Origin: Acidimicrobiaceae bacterium
GTDB taxonomy: Bacteria; Actinomycetota; Acidimicrobiia; Acidimicrobiales; RAAP-2
Length of the DNA: 49,504 nucleotides
Direction: 5' to 3'
Assembly (NCBI GenBank): GCA_003164275.1
Contig: PLSY01000219.1
Span: 1 to 49,504 of the forward strand
A model generated the notes under the pieces. That model made no database searches. It was not told where the DNA came from and saw only the letters and a program-made list of their open reading frames with translations. Shown here one piece after another: positions 16,588-24,168 of this stretch. Position 1 is the stretch's first letter. Every line of letters begins with the position of its first letter. The position numbers and the translations under genes are program-made.

Positions 16588-18034
16588 GGCGCACGTCCTT
16601 CCTCGACTTATCCGGCCTCAGCCCGCGCCAGACGGGATGTCGGAATCGGCCGCCGGGGGTCCATTCGCTGAAGCGCACCTCGCCGACCAATGACGGGCGC
16701 ACCCACGTGACGCCGGCCGCCTCGGTTGGCGAGAGCTCTTCGGTGAATGGTGAAGTGGCCCGTCGGAGCGGTTCCATCTGTGCCAACAGCTCCTCAGCGG
16801 CCTGGCGGGAGAACCCGGTACCGACCTTGCCCACGTACGTCAGCTGGCGTCCGTCGGGAGCGGGCAGGCCGAGCAGTAGGGATCCGAAGGAGTCCCGTCG
16901 AGCTCCTTGCCCGGCCGACCATCCGCCTATCACGACCTCTTGAGTGCGCTGGTCCTTGACCTTGATCCAGTCGCCGTTGCGACTTCCCGGTCGATACAGG
17001 CTTCTTCGACGCTTCGCCACCACGCCCTCCATCCCGAGTGCAACGGCCGACTTCAGCACGTCCGGTCCGTGTTCATCGATGAACGAAGGAGTTACAGCCC
17101 AACTCGGGCCAGCCAGCTTCAACCCCTCGAGCGCAGAGCGCCGTTGGTCGTAGGACTCGGATAAGAGCGATCGCCCGTTCAGATGGAGCAGGTCAAAAAT
17201 GACAAAGCTGGCCGGATTGTCGACTGCGGCTCGGGCCACGTCCCTCGTCCCGGTCAGGTGCATGCGGCGTTGCAAACGGGAAAACGATTGGCCGCCTCCG
17301 GTCTCAAGCACCACCATCTCGCCGTCGAGCAGGACCTGATTCGATCCGAGCGCTTCGCCCATGTCCCGAAGCTCCGGAAATGACCGGGTGAGGTCGTTGC
17401 CTGCCCGAGACTCGGCCCGGGCGCGGCCTCCGTCGACCCACACCAGCACTCTGATGCCGTCCCATTTGAACTCGTAGGCCCAACCCTCGTCTTCGGCTGG
17501 GAGCTTGCCGGCGACGGCGAGCATCGGGGAGATCCTGGTGGGCAGGGGCTGGAATCCCTCTGTGGGCTCGTCCATCCGGTGGATCATCCAGTTCTTTCCC
17601 TTGGTCGGGAACAAGACGAACCGGCCGTTGGCCTTCTTGCCGTGCAGCACTACCTTGATCTCCCGATCGGTCCACTTTTCGCACTCGTACCAGCCTCTGG
17701 CCCAGATCGAGACGTTGCCGCCTCCATACTGACCGGCCGGTATGGTGCCGCTGAAACTGCCGTATTCTAAGGGATGGTCCTCGACATGGACGGCGAGATG
17801 ATTCTCGTCCGGACTGGGAGGGAGCCCCTTCGGAAGCGCCCACGAGGCCAGTACGCCGTCGCGTTCGAGTCGAAAGTCCCAGTGCAGACTGGAAGCGTGG
17901 TGCTCTTGGATCACAAAGGAGGGCCTGGAGGCATCCTTCGCCTGTTTCTCGCCCCCTCCCTTCGCCGGAATCGGCTCAGGAGTCCGGCCCCGGTTGCGCT
18001 TTCTCCGGTAGGTCTCTAGGGACGGTTCAGCCAC
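16577..18034 (-). CDS. ligD: LigD phosphoesterase and ATP-dependent DNA ligase
   Basis: A 485-residue protein with an N-terminal 3'-phosphoesterase domain (about 37-150; FVIQEHHASSLHWDFRLERD and VEDHPLEYGSFSG, supplying the metal-binding His/Asp residues). An ATP-dependent DNA ligase domain follows with nucleophile Lys190 in YEFKWDGIRV, FDLLHLNG, EGVVAKRRRSLYRPG and IKVKDQ, and then a C-terminal OB-fold (VGKVGTGFS). It trims and seals ends in NHEJ together with the neighbouring polymerase protein. The domain order PE-Lig with Pol separate differs from the mycobacterial Pol-PE-Lig fusion. Start GTG 18034 fits the usual LETYRRKRN opening, though its ribosome site is weak. Confidence 0.93.
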   Translation of the reverse strand: MAEPSLETYRRKRNRGRTPEPIPAKGGGEKQAKDASRPSFVIQEHHASSLHWDFRLERDGVLASWALPKGLPPSPDENHLAVHVEDHPLEYGSFSGTIPAGQYGGGNVSIWARGWYECEKWTDREIKVVLHGKKANGRFVLFPTKGKNWMIHRMDEPTEGFQPLPTRISPMLAVAGKLPAEDEGWAYEFKWDGIRVLVWVDGGRARAESRAGNDLTRSFPELRDMGEALGSNQVLLDGEMVVLETGGGQSFSRLQRRMHLTGTRDVARAAVDNPASFVIFDLLHLNGRSLLSESYDQRRSALEGLKLAGPSWAVTPSFIDEHGPDVLKSAVALGMEGVVAKRRRSLYRPGSRNGDWIKVKDQRTQEVVIGGWSAGQGARRDSFGSLLLGLPAPDGRQLTYVGKVGTGFSRQAAEELLAQMEPLRRATSPFTEELSPTEAAGVTWVRPSLVGEVRFSEWTPGGRFRHPVWRGLRPDKSRKDVRRES

Positions 18035-18339
18035 GGGGGAGTTCTTACCCCTTCAGGATGAGTCCAAGCGAGCGCAACTCTGGACGCATGGGAAGTCTGT
18101 CGACGATAAAGCCCAGGTGGTGGGGGAGTCAACGGTCAGCGCAAGCGTGTGGGGGCTGTACTGTTTCTCGGTACTGAGGCCGTGGTTCGCCTGGTGGCCA
18201 CCTCTCGGAGGTCCGGTGCCACTGACCGCGGAAAGAGATCTATCAGAGGACGCGAGAACATCAGCAGAGCGGCCGGTCCGAACTGTGGGCTAGGTCACTG
18301 GAGCAAGGGCCCGTTCGGGTCGAACAGGAGTGGGTAGCC
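18035..18339. other. Divergent intergenic region between ligD and rsbV
   Basis: About 305 bases with no supported gene. It must hold promoters for the leftward ligD pair and the rightward rsbV operon, but I cannot place them with confidence. The AACAGGAG ribosome site of rsbV is at 18323-18330. No LexA box is visible here. Confidence 0.5.
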
Positions 18340-18681
18340 GTGGAAGAGGCTTTCGACATAACCGAGGAGACGAGAGAAGGTATCTCAACGGTTTCGGTGG
18401 TTGGCGAGATCGACATCGCCACCGCACCGACACTGCGCGAGATCCTCGAGTCGACCATCGACCGTGGGGTCGAGGTCGTGGTCGTCGATCTGCTCGGGGT
18501 GACGTTCATCGATTCGACGGCCCTCGGTGTATTGATCGGCGCCTTGAAGCGATGCAACGAGGCGGGCGGTTCGATGCGCATCGCCGTCTCCGACCAGCGC
18601 GTCCTGAAGGTGTTCGAAATCACGGGGCTTACGGATCTGTTCTCAATCTTCCCGACGCTGGAAGAAGCGGTTCAGGGCTAG
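18340..18681 (+). CDS. Anti-sigma factor antagonist (STAS, RsbV/SpoIIAA type)
   Basis: A 113-residue STAS-domain protein. In partner switching the unphosphorylated antagonist binds the anti-sigma kinase and frees the sigma factor. The domain is complete: ISTVSVVGEIDIATAPTLRE, VVVVDLLGVTFIDSTALGVL with phosphorylatable Ser59 in the F-I-D-S-T motif, and the GG-x-M strand followed by VLKVFEITGLTDLFSIFPT. GTG 18340 lies behind AACAGGAG (18323-18330). It is followed after 34 bases by an RsbW-like gene and then a SigB/F factor, the classical order for this module. Confidence 0.92.
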   Translation: MEEAFDITEETREGISTVSVVGEIDIATAPTLREILESTIDRGVEVVVVDLLGVTFIDSTALGVLIGALKRCNEAGGSMRIAVSDQRVLKVFEITGLTDLFSIFPTLEEAVQG

Positions 18682-18715
18682 TGGTGGCACCATCCTGTGG
18701 TGGACGGAGGACCAA

Positions 18716-19108
18716 GTGAGCGACGTTGTCGACCTCTCGCTCCCCGCTGGGGCAGACCTCTTGGTGTTGGCTCGGCTGACCGCGGCCACGGTCGCCTCGC
18801 GGGCAGGGTTCGATGTTGAGGAAATCGAAGATCTTCGCCTGGCCGTCGATGAGCTTTGCGTCTCGCTCCTCCACGAGGGGGCCGATGGTCGGCTGAACCT
18901 GGCATTCACGAGGGACGGAACGCTTGTCGAGGTTTCGTGCACCTTCCAGCCTGCATCGTCGAGCAACGGGACCGGTGGTGAGAGCGAAGCCGTGCAGGGA
19001 CTCTCAGCTCAGATTCTGGATGCCCTGGTCGACGAGCACGGGCGGGAGACCGTGGCCGGGGACGACCGAGCCTGGCTGCGCAAGCGGCGGTCGCGGCAAG
19101 AGGATTGA
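18716..19108 (+). CDS. RsbW-like anti-sigma factor (divergent GHKL ATPase)
   Basis: A 130-residue protein with the HATPase/anti-sigma fold seen in RsbW and SpoIIAB. Residues 1-50 match the N-terminal part of the family (LSLPAGADLLVLARLTAATV, then IEDLRLAVDELC). In the N-box the conserved Glu is present (Glu46) but the Mg-binding Asn four residues later is Ser50 (DELCVS). The glycine-rich nucleotide lid is also weak (VQGLSAQILDALVDEHG). It may therefore bind the sigma factor without normal kinase activity. GTG 18716 follows ACGGAGG. Its TGA overlaps the ATG of the sigma gene (TGATG), so the pair is translationally coupled, as expected for an anti-sigma/sigma pair. Confidence 0.82.
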   Translation: MSDVVDLSLPAGADLLVLARLTAATVASRAGFDVEEIEDLRLAVDELCVSLLHEGADGRLNLAFTRDGTLVEVSCTFQPASSSNGTGGESEAVQGLSAQILDALVDEHGRETVAGDDRAWLRKRRSRQED

Positions 19109-19854
19109 TGGTGGCCGCCGGGCAATCTGCAGACGCCACCCGTCAGAAGTTTGTCGACTTTGCCGAATCTCGTGACCCACGCCTGCGCGACGAGCTTGTC
19201 GAGGCCCACCTCGGCCTCGCCTTCCAGTTGGCCAGACGGTTCTCCAATCGTGGTGAGACCTATGACGACTTGTCCCAGGTGGCGTCGATCGCGCTGATCA
19301 AGTCGGTCGATCGCTTCGACCCGGAACGGGGGGTCGAGTTCTCGACGTTTGCCACCCGGACCATCATCGGCGAGCTCAAGCGTCATTTCCGCGACAAGGG
19401 ATGGGCGATTCGTGCGCCCCGGCGGATCCAAGAGCTCTATCTCGAGCTTGGCCAGGTCATCGAAGCCCTTTCCCATGAACTCGGACGCCCGCCAACCGTG
19501 GCCGAGATGGCCAACTCGACGGGGGCCTCAGAAGAGGCAGTCCTCGAGGCCCTGGAGGCGGGGCAGAGCTATCGGACGTCTTCTATCGATGCTCCGGATC
19601 GGCAGGATGGATCCATCTCGACACGACTGGGAGAGGTGGATTCGGGATTTGGGGGGGCGGAGGATCGCATGGTGCTGGCCATGTCTATGGCGAAGCTGCC
19701 GGAGCGGGAGCGCGTCATCCTCAACCTGCGTTTCGTCGAGGGAATGACCCAGTCCCAGATCGCCGGGGAGGTGGGTATCAGCCAGATGCACGTGTCGCGG
19801 GTCCTCACTGCCAGCTTGGCCAAGCTCCGTGAGTCCTTCGTCCCCGAGCGGTGA
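19108..19854 (+). CDS. SigB/SigF/SigG-family RNA polymerase sigma factor
   Basis: A 248-residue group 3 sigma-70 factor. Region 2 holds HLGLAFQLARRFSNRGETYD, DLSQVASIALIKSVDRFDPE and FSTFATRTIIGELKRHFRDKG followed by W-A-I-R-A-P-R-R. Region 3 follows (ELGRPPTVAEMAN), and region 4 has LPERERVILNLRFVEGMTQ and the helix-turn-helix IAGEVGISQMHVSRVL. Factors of this class direct the general stress response or development in actinobacteria. I chose ATG 19108, which overlaps the stop of the RsbW-like gene; a TTG sits one codon upstream. Control is expected through the RsbV and RsbW-like proteins encoded just before it. Confidence 0.94.
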   Translation: MVAAGQSADATRQKFVDFAESRDPRLRDELVEAHLGLAFQLARRFSNRGETYDDLSQVASIALIKSVDRFDPERGVEFSTFATRTIIGELKRHFRDKGWAIRAPRRIQELYLELGQVIEALSHELGRPPTVAEMANSTGASEEAVLEALEAGQSYRTSSIDAPDRQDGSISTRLGEVDSGFGGAEDRMVLAMSMAKLPERERVILNLRFVEGMTQSQIAGEVGISQMHVSRVLTASLAKLRESFVPER

Positions 19855-19896
19855 CTCAGGTCGTCTTCGGCGAGCTGTCGGTTGATGGAGCATCTC

Positions 19897-19930
19897 GCAA
19901 CGCCTGCGTTGCTGTGCCCTGAGAGCAGGG
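19897..19930. terminator. Tandem hairpins between converging genes
   Basis: GCAACG-CCTG-CGTTGC (19897-19912) and CCCTG-AGAG-CAGGG (19917-19930) lie between the ends of the sigma gene and the opposing flavin reductase gene. Two stable tetraloop stems in a convergent gap fit a bidirectional terminator, although there is no T-run. Confidence 0.5.
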
Positions 19931-19956
19931 TGAGCATGGTCCAAGAGGGTATTCTC

Positions 19957-20469
19957 TTATGCCGCCGGGTGCCCAGGGCTGAAGGGCGGAATAGTCCCGG
20001 AGGTCAGGAGCCCTTCGTGAGTGCCGACGCCGGCACTCACCGGCCGAATCTCAAAGGCGTGATGATCGCCGACGCTGAAGGAGTTCACAATCGAGCCCTC
20101 GAGCCAGGCGGCACATTCGGCAAGGACGGGTGATCCGGTCTTTCCCTCACTCCACCGGCAGTGCTCGAACTTGTCGATGGCGTCACCGGTTTGTTCGCCG
20201 AAGAGTGAGGCGATTTCCAGTTGATCGTGACCCAACTGGTGAAGAGCGAGCCCGGTTGCCTGTTCAGCCACGAAATAGCTCCGGTTCAGCTTGGAAACAC
20301 AGACAAGAAACCGCACCGGGATCATGCTGCACTGGGTCACGAATCCGGCCAGGCATCCGCTCCGCTCCCCGTTTGATGACTGCACGGTCAAGACGAAGAG
20401 GGGATAGTCCAGCCTGTCGGTAAAGAGGCTTACGGACTTGGAGAGGTCTTGCTCGTTGGGGTCGGACAA
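19957..20469 (-). CDS. Flavin reductase-like FMN-binding protein
   Basis: A 170-residue split-barrel protein of the flavin reductase-like domain family, which binds FMN and often reduces flavin for a partner oxygenase. The family pattern is visible: LFVLTVQSSNGERSGCLAGF with the T-x-C-S-M-x-P segment (VTQCSMIPVRFLVCV), KLNRSYFVAEQ, and the Gly-Asp-His-His region (SFSVGDHHAFEIRPV) near the C-terminus. It starts with TTG at 20469 behind a strong AGGAGGAAG site. It faces the sigma gene and is divergent from the next membrane protein gene, with no partner oxygenase beside it, so its substrate is unknown. Confidence 0.82.
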   Translation of the reverse strand: MSDPNEQDLSKSVSLFTDRLDYPLFVLTVQSSNGERSGCLAGFVTQCSMIPVRFLVCVSKLNRSYFVAEQATGLALHQLGHDQLEIASLFGEQTGDAIDKFEHCRWSEGKTGSPVLAECAAWLEGSIVNSFSVGDHHAFEIRPVSAGVGTHEGLLTSGTIPPFSPGHPAA

Positions 20470-20711
20470 GTCCGCTTCCTCCTGCTATCTGGCCGAACTG
20501 TCCAAGTATGCCGGTCACGGCAGGTGCTGTTCATGCAAATCGGGGCCCGAAGGGACCCAACGGGCCGAGGCAGAGCTGCTCGGAGCCCTGGTGGGCCCCT
20601 GAGAAGGCACCCGATGAGCATGAATCCCTTGCCATGGGGAATAAGGGAGGGAACAAGAGGTCCGGGGCGGTATGTCAGGGTCCGGACTCCATGAGCGAGA
20701 GAGGGACTCGA

Positions 20712-21287
20712 ATGAACGGACTGCCGAAGCGGCTCATGGTGGGAGGCGCTGTTGCCTTGTTGATCGGGGCGATCCTGGAACTGATGGACCGAAGCTCGGC
20801 GCGCCGGGCGCCCGCCCCCGCGAAGTCGACACTGGGAGACCTCATGGTCCAGCGGTCTATCGGCACGGCCGAGCGCGTGCGGGACAGGGTGGCTGATGCT
20901 CTTGTCGACTCGGGCGCCCGAGTAGAAGAAACGGACATCGCCGGCCCGGCCACCGCTGGCGTGGACGCGGTGGTCGACAGAGTGACCCAGATGCGGGAGA
21001 CCGCCCGCCAGCATCTCGGGTCGGCGAGCTCTGGTGGGAAAGACGCGCTCACGAAGGCCGCAGCCGATGTGAAACAGGAGGCTGCAATGGCCAAGACGGC
21101 ATCGAAGCGTCGGGCGGGAGAAGCCTCCGCATCGACCAAGAAGGCCGCGGCTACCACCAAGAAGAAGGCCACGGCCTCGACGGCGAAAGCCAAGCAACGG
21201 TCCACCAGAGCGAGTGCCGCGGTGAAGGGGCGTGCCGTGAAACCGACTGACTCCGCGAACGGAGCGGTGTCCCCGAAAGACTCCTGA
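20712..21287 (+). CDS. Membrane-anchored protein with histone H1-like Lys/Ala tail
   Basis: A 191-residue protein of unknown function. One transmembrane segment lies at about 8-25 (LMVGGAVALLIGAILELM). A mostly helical amphipathic region follows (about 40-105). The tail (about 117-173) is rich in Lys, Ala, Thr and Ser in H1-like repeats, for example STKKAAATTKKKATASTAKA. Such tails bind DNA or other polyanions in H1 and HU/Lsr2-like proteins; here the membrane anchor makes DNA or cell-wall polymer tethering possible, but this is inference. I prefer ATG 20712 because GAGAGGGA lies just upstream; ATG 20691 is an alternative. The YihY/BrkB gene follows after 6 bases, so the two form an operon. 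Confidence 0.75.
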   Translation: MNGLPKRLMVGGAVALLIGAILELMDRSSARRAPAPAKSTLGDLMVQRSIGTAERVRDRVADALVDSGARVEETDIAGPATAGVDAVVDRVTQMRETARQHLGSASSGGKDALTKAAADVKQEAAMAKTASKRRAGEASASTKKAAATTKKKATASTAKAKQRSTRASAAVKGRAVKPTDSANGAVSPKDS

Positions 21288-21293
21288 GCTCAG

Positions 21294-22343
21294 GTGAACG
21301 CCCTTCAACGGACCGTGCACACGGTCGACCGATTCCAGCAGAGCCGCAGGCCAGTCGCGTTCGTGTTCGGTGTGGTGAAGAAGTTCGGCGATGACAGATG
21401 CGGGTCGCTGGCTGCTCAGCTCACTTATTACGGCTTCTTGTCGATCTTCCCGCTGCTCCTGCTCCTGATCACCGTCGTTGGGCTAGCCACCGGGGGTTCC
21501 GCATCGGCGACTCATCGAGTGGAGACGTCCGCCCTCTCACAGTTTCCTGTGGTCGGACAGCAACTGGGCTCGAACATTCACGAGCTCCATCAACGAAGCG
21601 GCGTGGGTTTGGCGATTGGGATCATCGGTCTGATCTGGGGGTCCCAAGGGGCCATCCAATCAGGCCAGTACGCCATGGCCGAGGTTTGGAACATCCCGAA
21701 CGTCGACCGACCGAACTACCTCTCGAAGCTCTTGCGCACCCTCGCCATGATGGGAGTGCTGGGCGTGTTCCTCCTGGCCAGTACGGCGCTCGCCGGAGTG
21801 GCCACGGTGGGAAACAGGCCTGGCCTTCAGGTCGTTGGGGCCGTCGTGCTCTCGCTCATACTCAACGCGGGGATCTACCTCGTTGCGTTCCGTCTCCTCA
21901 CCCCCAGACAAATAGGCTGGAGGCCACTAGTGCCAGGGGCGCTGCTCGGAGGAGCCGGATGGACCCTCCTCCAATACATCGGCGGTGCCCTCGTCGAGCA
22001 CAGCCTGCGGAACAGCAGCCAGGTCTACGGGTTCTTCGCCGTTGTCCTTGGCCTCCTGGCGTGGATCTTCCTCGGGGCACAGCTAACCCTCTACGCGGCA
22101 GAGGTCAATGTCGTTCGTGCCCGACGCCTTTGGCCACGAAGCCTCGTCCAGCCACCCCTGACCACAGCTGACGAGCAGGTGCTCACCGACTCCGTCGTCC
22201 AAGCCAAGTCACGGCCAGAGCAGGCGCTAGAGGTCGGCTTTGAGACCGAGGAGGGAGAGTCGATCAGGAAGGTCTCCCCCTCGCTGGCTGCTTCCGCCGG
22301 CGAGGAGCAGAAGCCGTCTCGTGCCGCGACGACCCGAGAATAA
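21294..22343 (+). CDS. YihY/BrkB family inner-membrane protein
   Basis: A 349-residue polytopic membrane protein of the YihY/virulence factor BrkB family (formerly annotated as RNase BN). The family signature is present near the N-terminus (DRCGSLAAQLTYYGFLSIFP), followed by about six hydrophobic segments, the GLIWGSQGAIQSGQYAMAEV region and the final YGFFAVVLGLLAWIFLGAQ. The C-terminal 70 residues are charged and probably cytoplasmic. The molecular function of the family is not settled; transport or envelope roles have been suggested. It starts with GTG 21294, six bases after the H1-tailed membrane protein, with only a weak ribosome site, which suggests coupling to that gene. Confidence 0.88.
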   Translation: MNALQRTVHTVDRFQQSRRPVAFVFGVVKKFGDDRCGSLAAQLTYYGFLSIFPLLLLLITVVGLATGGSASATHRVETSALSQFPVVGQQLGSNIHELHQRSGVGLAIGIIGLIWGSQGAIQSGQYAMAEVWNIPNVDRPNYLSKLLRTLAMMGVLGVFLLASTALAGVATVGNRPGLQVVGAVVLSLILNAGIYLVAFRLLTPRQIGWRPLVPGALLGGAGWTLLQYIGGALVEHSLRNSSQVYGFFAVVLGLLAWIFLGAQLTLYAAEVNVVRARRLWPRSLVQPPLTTADEQVLTDSVVQAKSRPEQALEVGFETEEGESIRKVSPSLAASAGEEQKPSRAATTRE

Positions 22344-22381
22344 GGCCGGGCACTCGAGCTTCGGCGGTGCCAGTTTTCGGA

Positions 22382-23275
22382 TCAGGCCAGTTCGAACGGA
22401 GCATCGGGGTCGTCGATAGGGAGGCGGCCGCCGGCCGTGGCCGTCACCTCAATGGACTCAAGGGTGGCGATGCCACTGTTCACCGAGGCGAAGGCGGCAT
22501 CTGCTGCATCTCGTCCGGTCGACATGCGAACCATGGTCTGTCGAGGAGCGAGGACGGTGGCATCGTGTGCGAGCCACCGCCCCTCTTCAAGCGTCTCGAA
22601 CACGGCATGGAAGTCCATGGGCCACAGGCCGGGAGCGTAGACAGCTGCGAATCGGGCCGGAATGCCGACAGCCCGGCACAGCGCCACACCTAGATGGGCA
22701 AAGTCTCGGCACGTCCCCATGCCGGTGAGCAGGGTGTCCTCCGCCGAGTCGTGGACCGAACTGGATCCTGCGACGTAACCGATCCGGTGTTGGATCCAAC
22801 GTGTGATGGCCTGAACTTGGACGGATGCTGGCGGACCTATCCCGAACTCGGCCACGGCGAAACCCACCAGATGGTCAGACGGGCAGTACCGGCTCGGGCG
22901 TTGGTAGGAAAGCCGGTCGTATGCGGCTGATGAAACCGAATCGATGGAGGACTCGGTCGACTGGCTGCCCCCTGCCACCGCACTTTCGATCTCAGAGCGA
23001 TAGCTCACCGTCAGGCGGCCAGGCGGGGAAGGCACGATCTGAAGGCGACCACCATGAGGGCCATCCAGATCGACGACGTCGTCAACGGGTCGACCGTCAA
23101 TCAGTATCTCCAAGCGCTCGCTCACGACACGTCCTGCCCCGGACGCAGCCACCAGCTGAAGGACCACCTCGGCGGCCTCAATGATGTTGAACAAGAGCTC
23201 GCAGGAGACCACTCTTGTCCCGTTCGCCTCATCCGTTGGCGACGGGGAGTACCTGGTCGTGGACTCGCTCATCAT
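22382..23275 (-). CDS. Transglutaminase-like (papain-fold) protein
   Basis: A protein of about 297 residues with an N-terminal beta-rich domain (about 20-95), a linker region with YQRPSRYCPSD, and a C-terminal transglutaminase-like domain. The catalytic triad is visible: Cys189 in GMGTCRDFAHLG, His223 in MDFHAVFE and Asp238 in LAHDATV. In this family such proteins act as cysteine peptidases or transglutaminases, often on unknown cytoplasmic targets. The start is uncertain: ATG 23275 and 23272 have a nearby GGGA, while GTG 23287 would add four residues. It converges on the YihY gene with a 38-base gap. Downstream of it in its own direction is nothing related. Confidence 0.87.
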   Translation of the reverse strand: MMSESTTRYSPSPTDEANGTRVVSCELLFNIIEAAEVVLQLVAASGAGRVVSERLEILIDGRPVDDVVDLDGPHGGRLQIVPSPPGRLTVSYRSEIESAVAGGSQSTESSIDSVSSAAYDRLSYQRPSRYCPSDHLVGFAVAEFGIGPPASVQVQAITRWIQHRIGYVAGSSSVHDSAEDTLLTGMGTCRDFAHLGVALCRAVGIPARFAAVYAPGLWPMDFHAVFETLEEGRWLAHDATVLAPRQTMVRMSTGRDAADAAFASVNSGIATLESIEVTATAGGRLPIDDPDAPFELA

Positions 23276-23408
23276 GCATGGTCCCACACCCCTGGATCTC
23301 GGGAAAACTGACGAGGATCGGTCACGTGAGCCCGACGGTCCGGATGATTAGAGAACCTGATGGAGGACCTCCTGGCTGGCACTCTGGAGGATGGCGATCT
23401 GGTCCATA

Positions 23409-24121
23409 CCCCGTCGGGAAGCGGGACGTTGATCGTCGTCCCCGCGCCAGGGCCACCACCGACTTCTCAGGCATGTCCTGTCCCGGGGCAGCACGGCCAT
23501 TGATGGGTGGACACGTACCAGACGTCCGGGTCTTCCGAGAACAACGCCTGGGTGGCATTTCCATGATGGACTTCCCAATCCACGATCAGGACACGCTCGC
23601 CCTGCGAACGGAGGGCCCCTACTGACACGGCAGCATTGTTGACCAGGCAAAAGCCCATGCCCTGGTGAGCCGGTCTGGTGGCCGAGGGTCTGGTGGCTAC
23701 GAAGGCAGACCCCGTCTCGGTCCTCTGCAAGATTCGATCGCGAGGTCGGCTCCTGCCGCCAACTGGGACGAACGCCACGACGCTCCCGCCAGGCAGGAGT
23801 CTGGGTCCAGCGAACCGCCGCCGATCTAGGAGAGGCGTCGGAGCCGGGCGAGATGGTCGGAGGAGGGGAGAGGCCAAGTGCGTCGCCGTTGCCGGTCGAG
23901 CGTCCAGCCTTGCCAGGTCGTTCCCAAGGTGCAGGCCTTCCATGCCATCAGCCTCTGCGGTCATCCCTGCGGAACGCTCTGGGTGTCCATCTTGGACATG
24001 ACCTTCACTGGCAAGGGTCCCAACGACCGTCAACACCGACGGGGCCATGGGGTGAAGTCTGCGCCACCGTGTACAGCCTGCCCTCCTCATCGGTATGGAT
24101 TCCCGTTCTGTCGTGGCCGCA
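23409..24121 (-). pseudogene. Degraded class II histone deacetylase/acetoin utilization family gene
   Basis: Homology runs along the minus strand but hops between frames and crosses stops. In order, one frame has HDRTGIHTDEEGRLYTVAQ and SPHGPVGVDGRWDPCQ then a stop; another has GHPERSAG and LDARPATATHLA. Next come DHLARLRRLS, a stop and IGGGSLDPDS, followed by RTETGSAFVATRP and HQGMGFCLVNNAAVSV. ERVLIVDWEVHHGNATQALF and DPDVWYVSTHQWP follow, then another stop and EVGGGPGAGTTINVPLPDG. The active-site G-H-H pair expected after the Arg-Pro is replaced (RPSATRPAHQ), and the C-terminal third is missing. At least two stops and several frame changes, together with loss of the catalytic pair, show real decay rather than a read error. 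Confidence 0.82.
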
Positions 24122-24168
24122 GGCCTAATGTGATGCGATGTTCGACCAGGGGCCGGCGGTGAAGAGCC

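Noticed and set aside
18313..18337. GTTC-N15-GGGTAG resembling a SigB/F promoter before rsbV
   Set aside because: Transcription would begin after the rsbV GTG at 18340, so it cannot serve that gene with this start.
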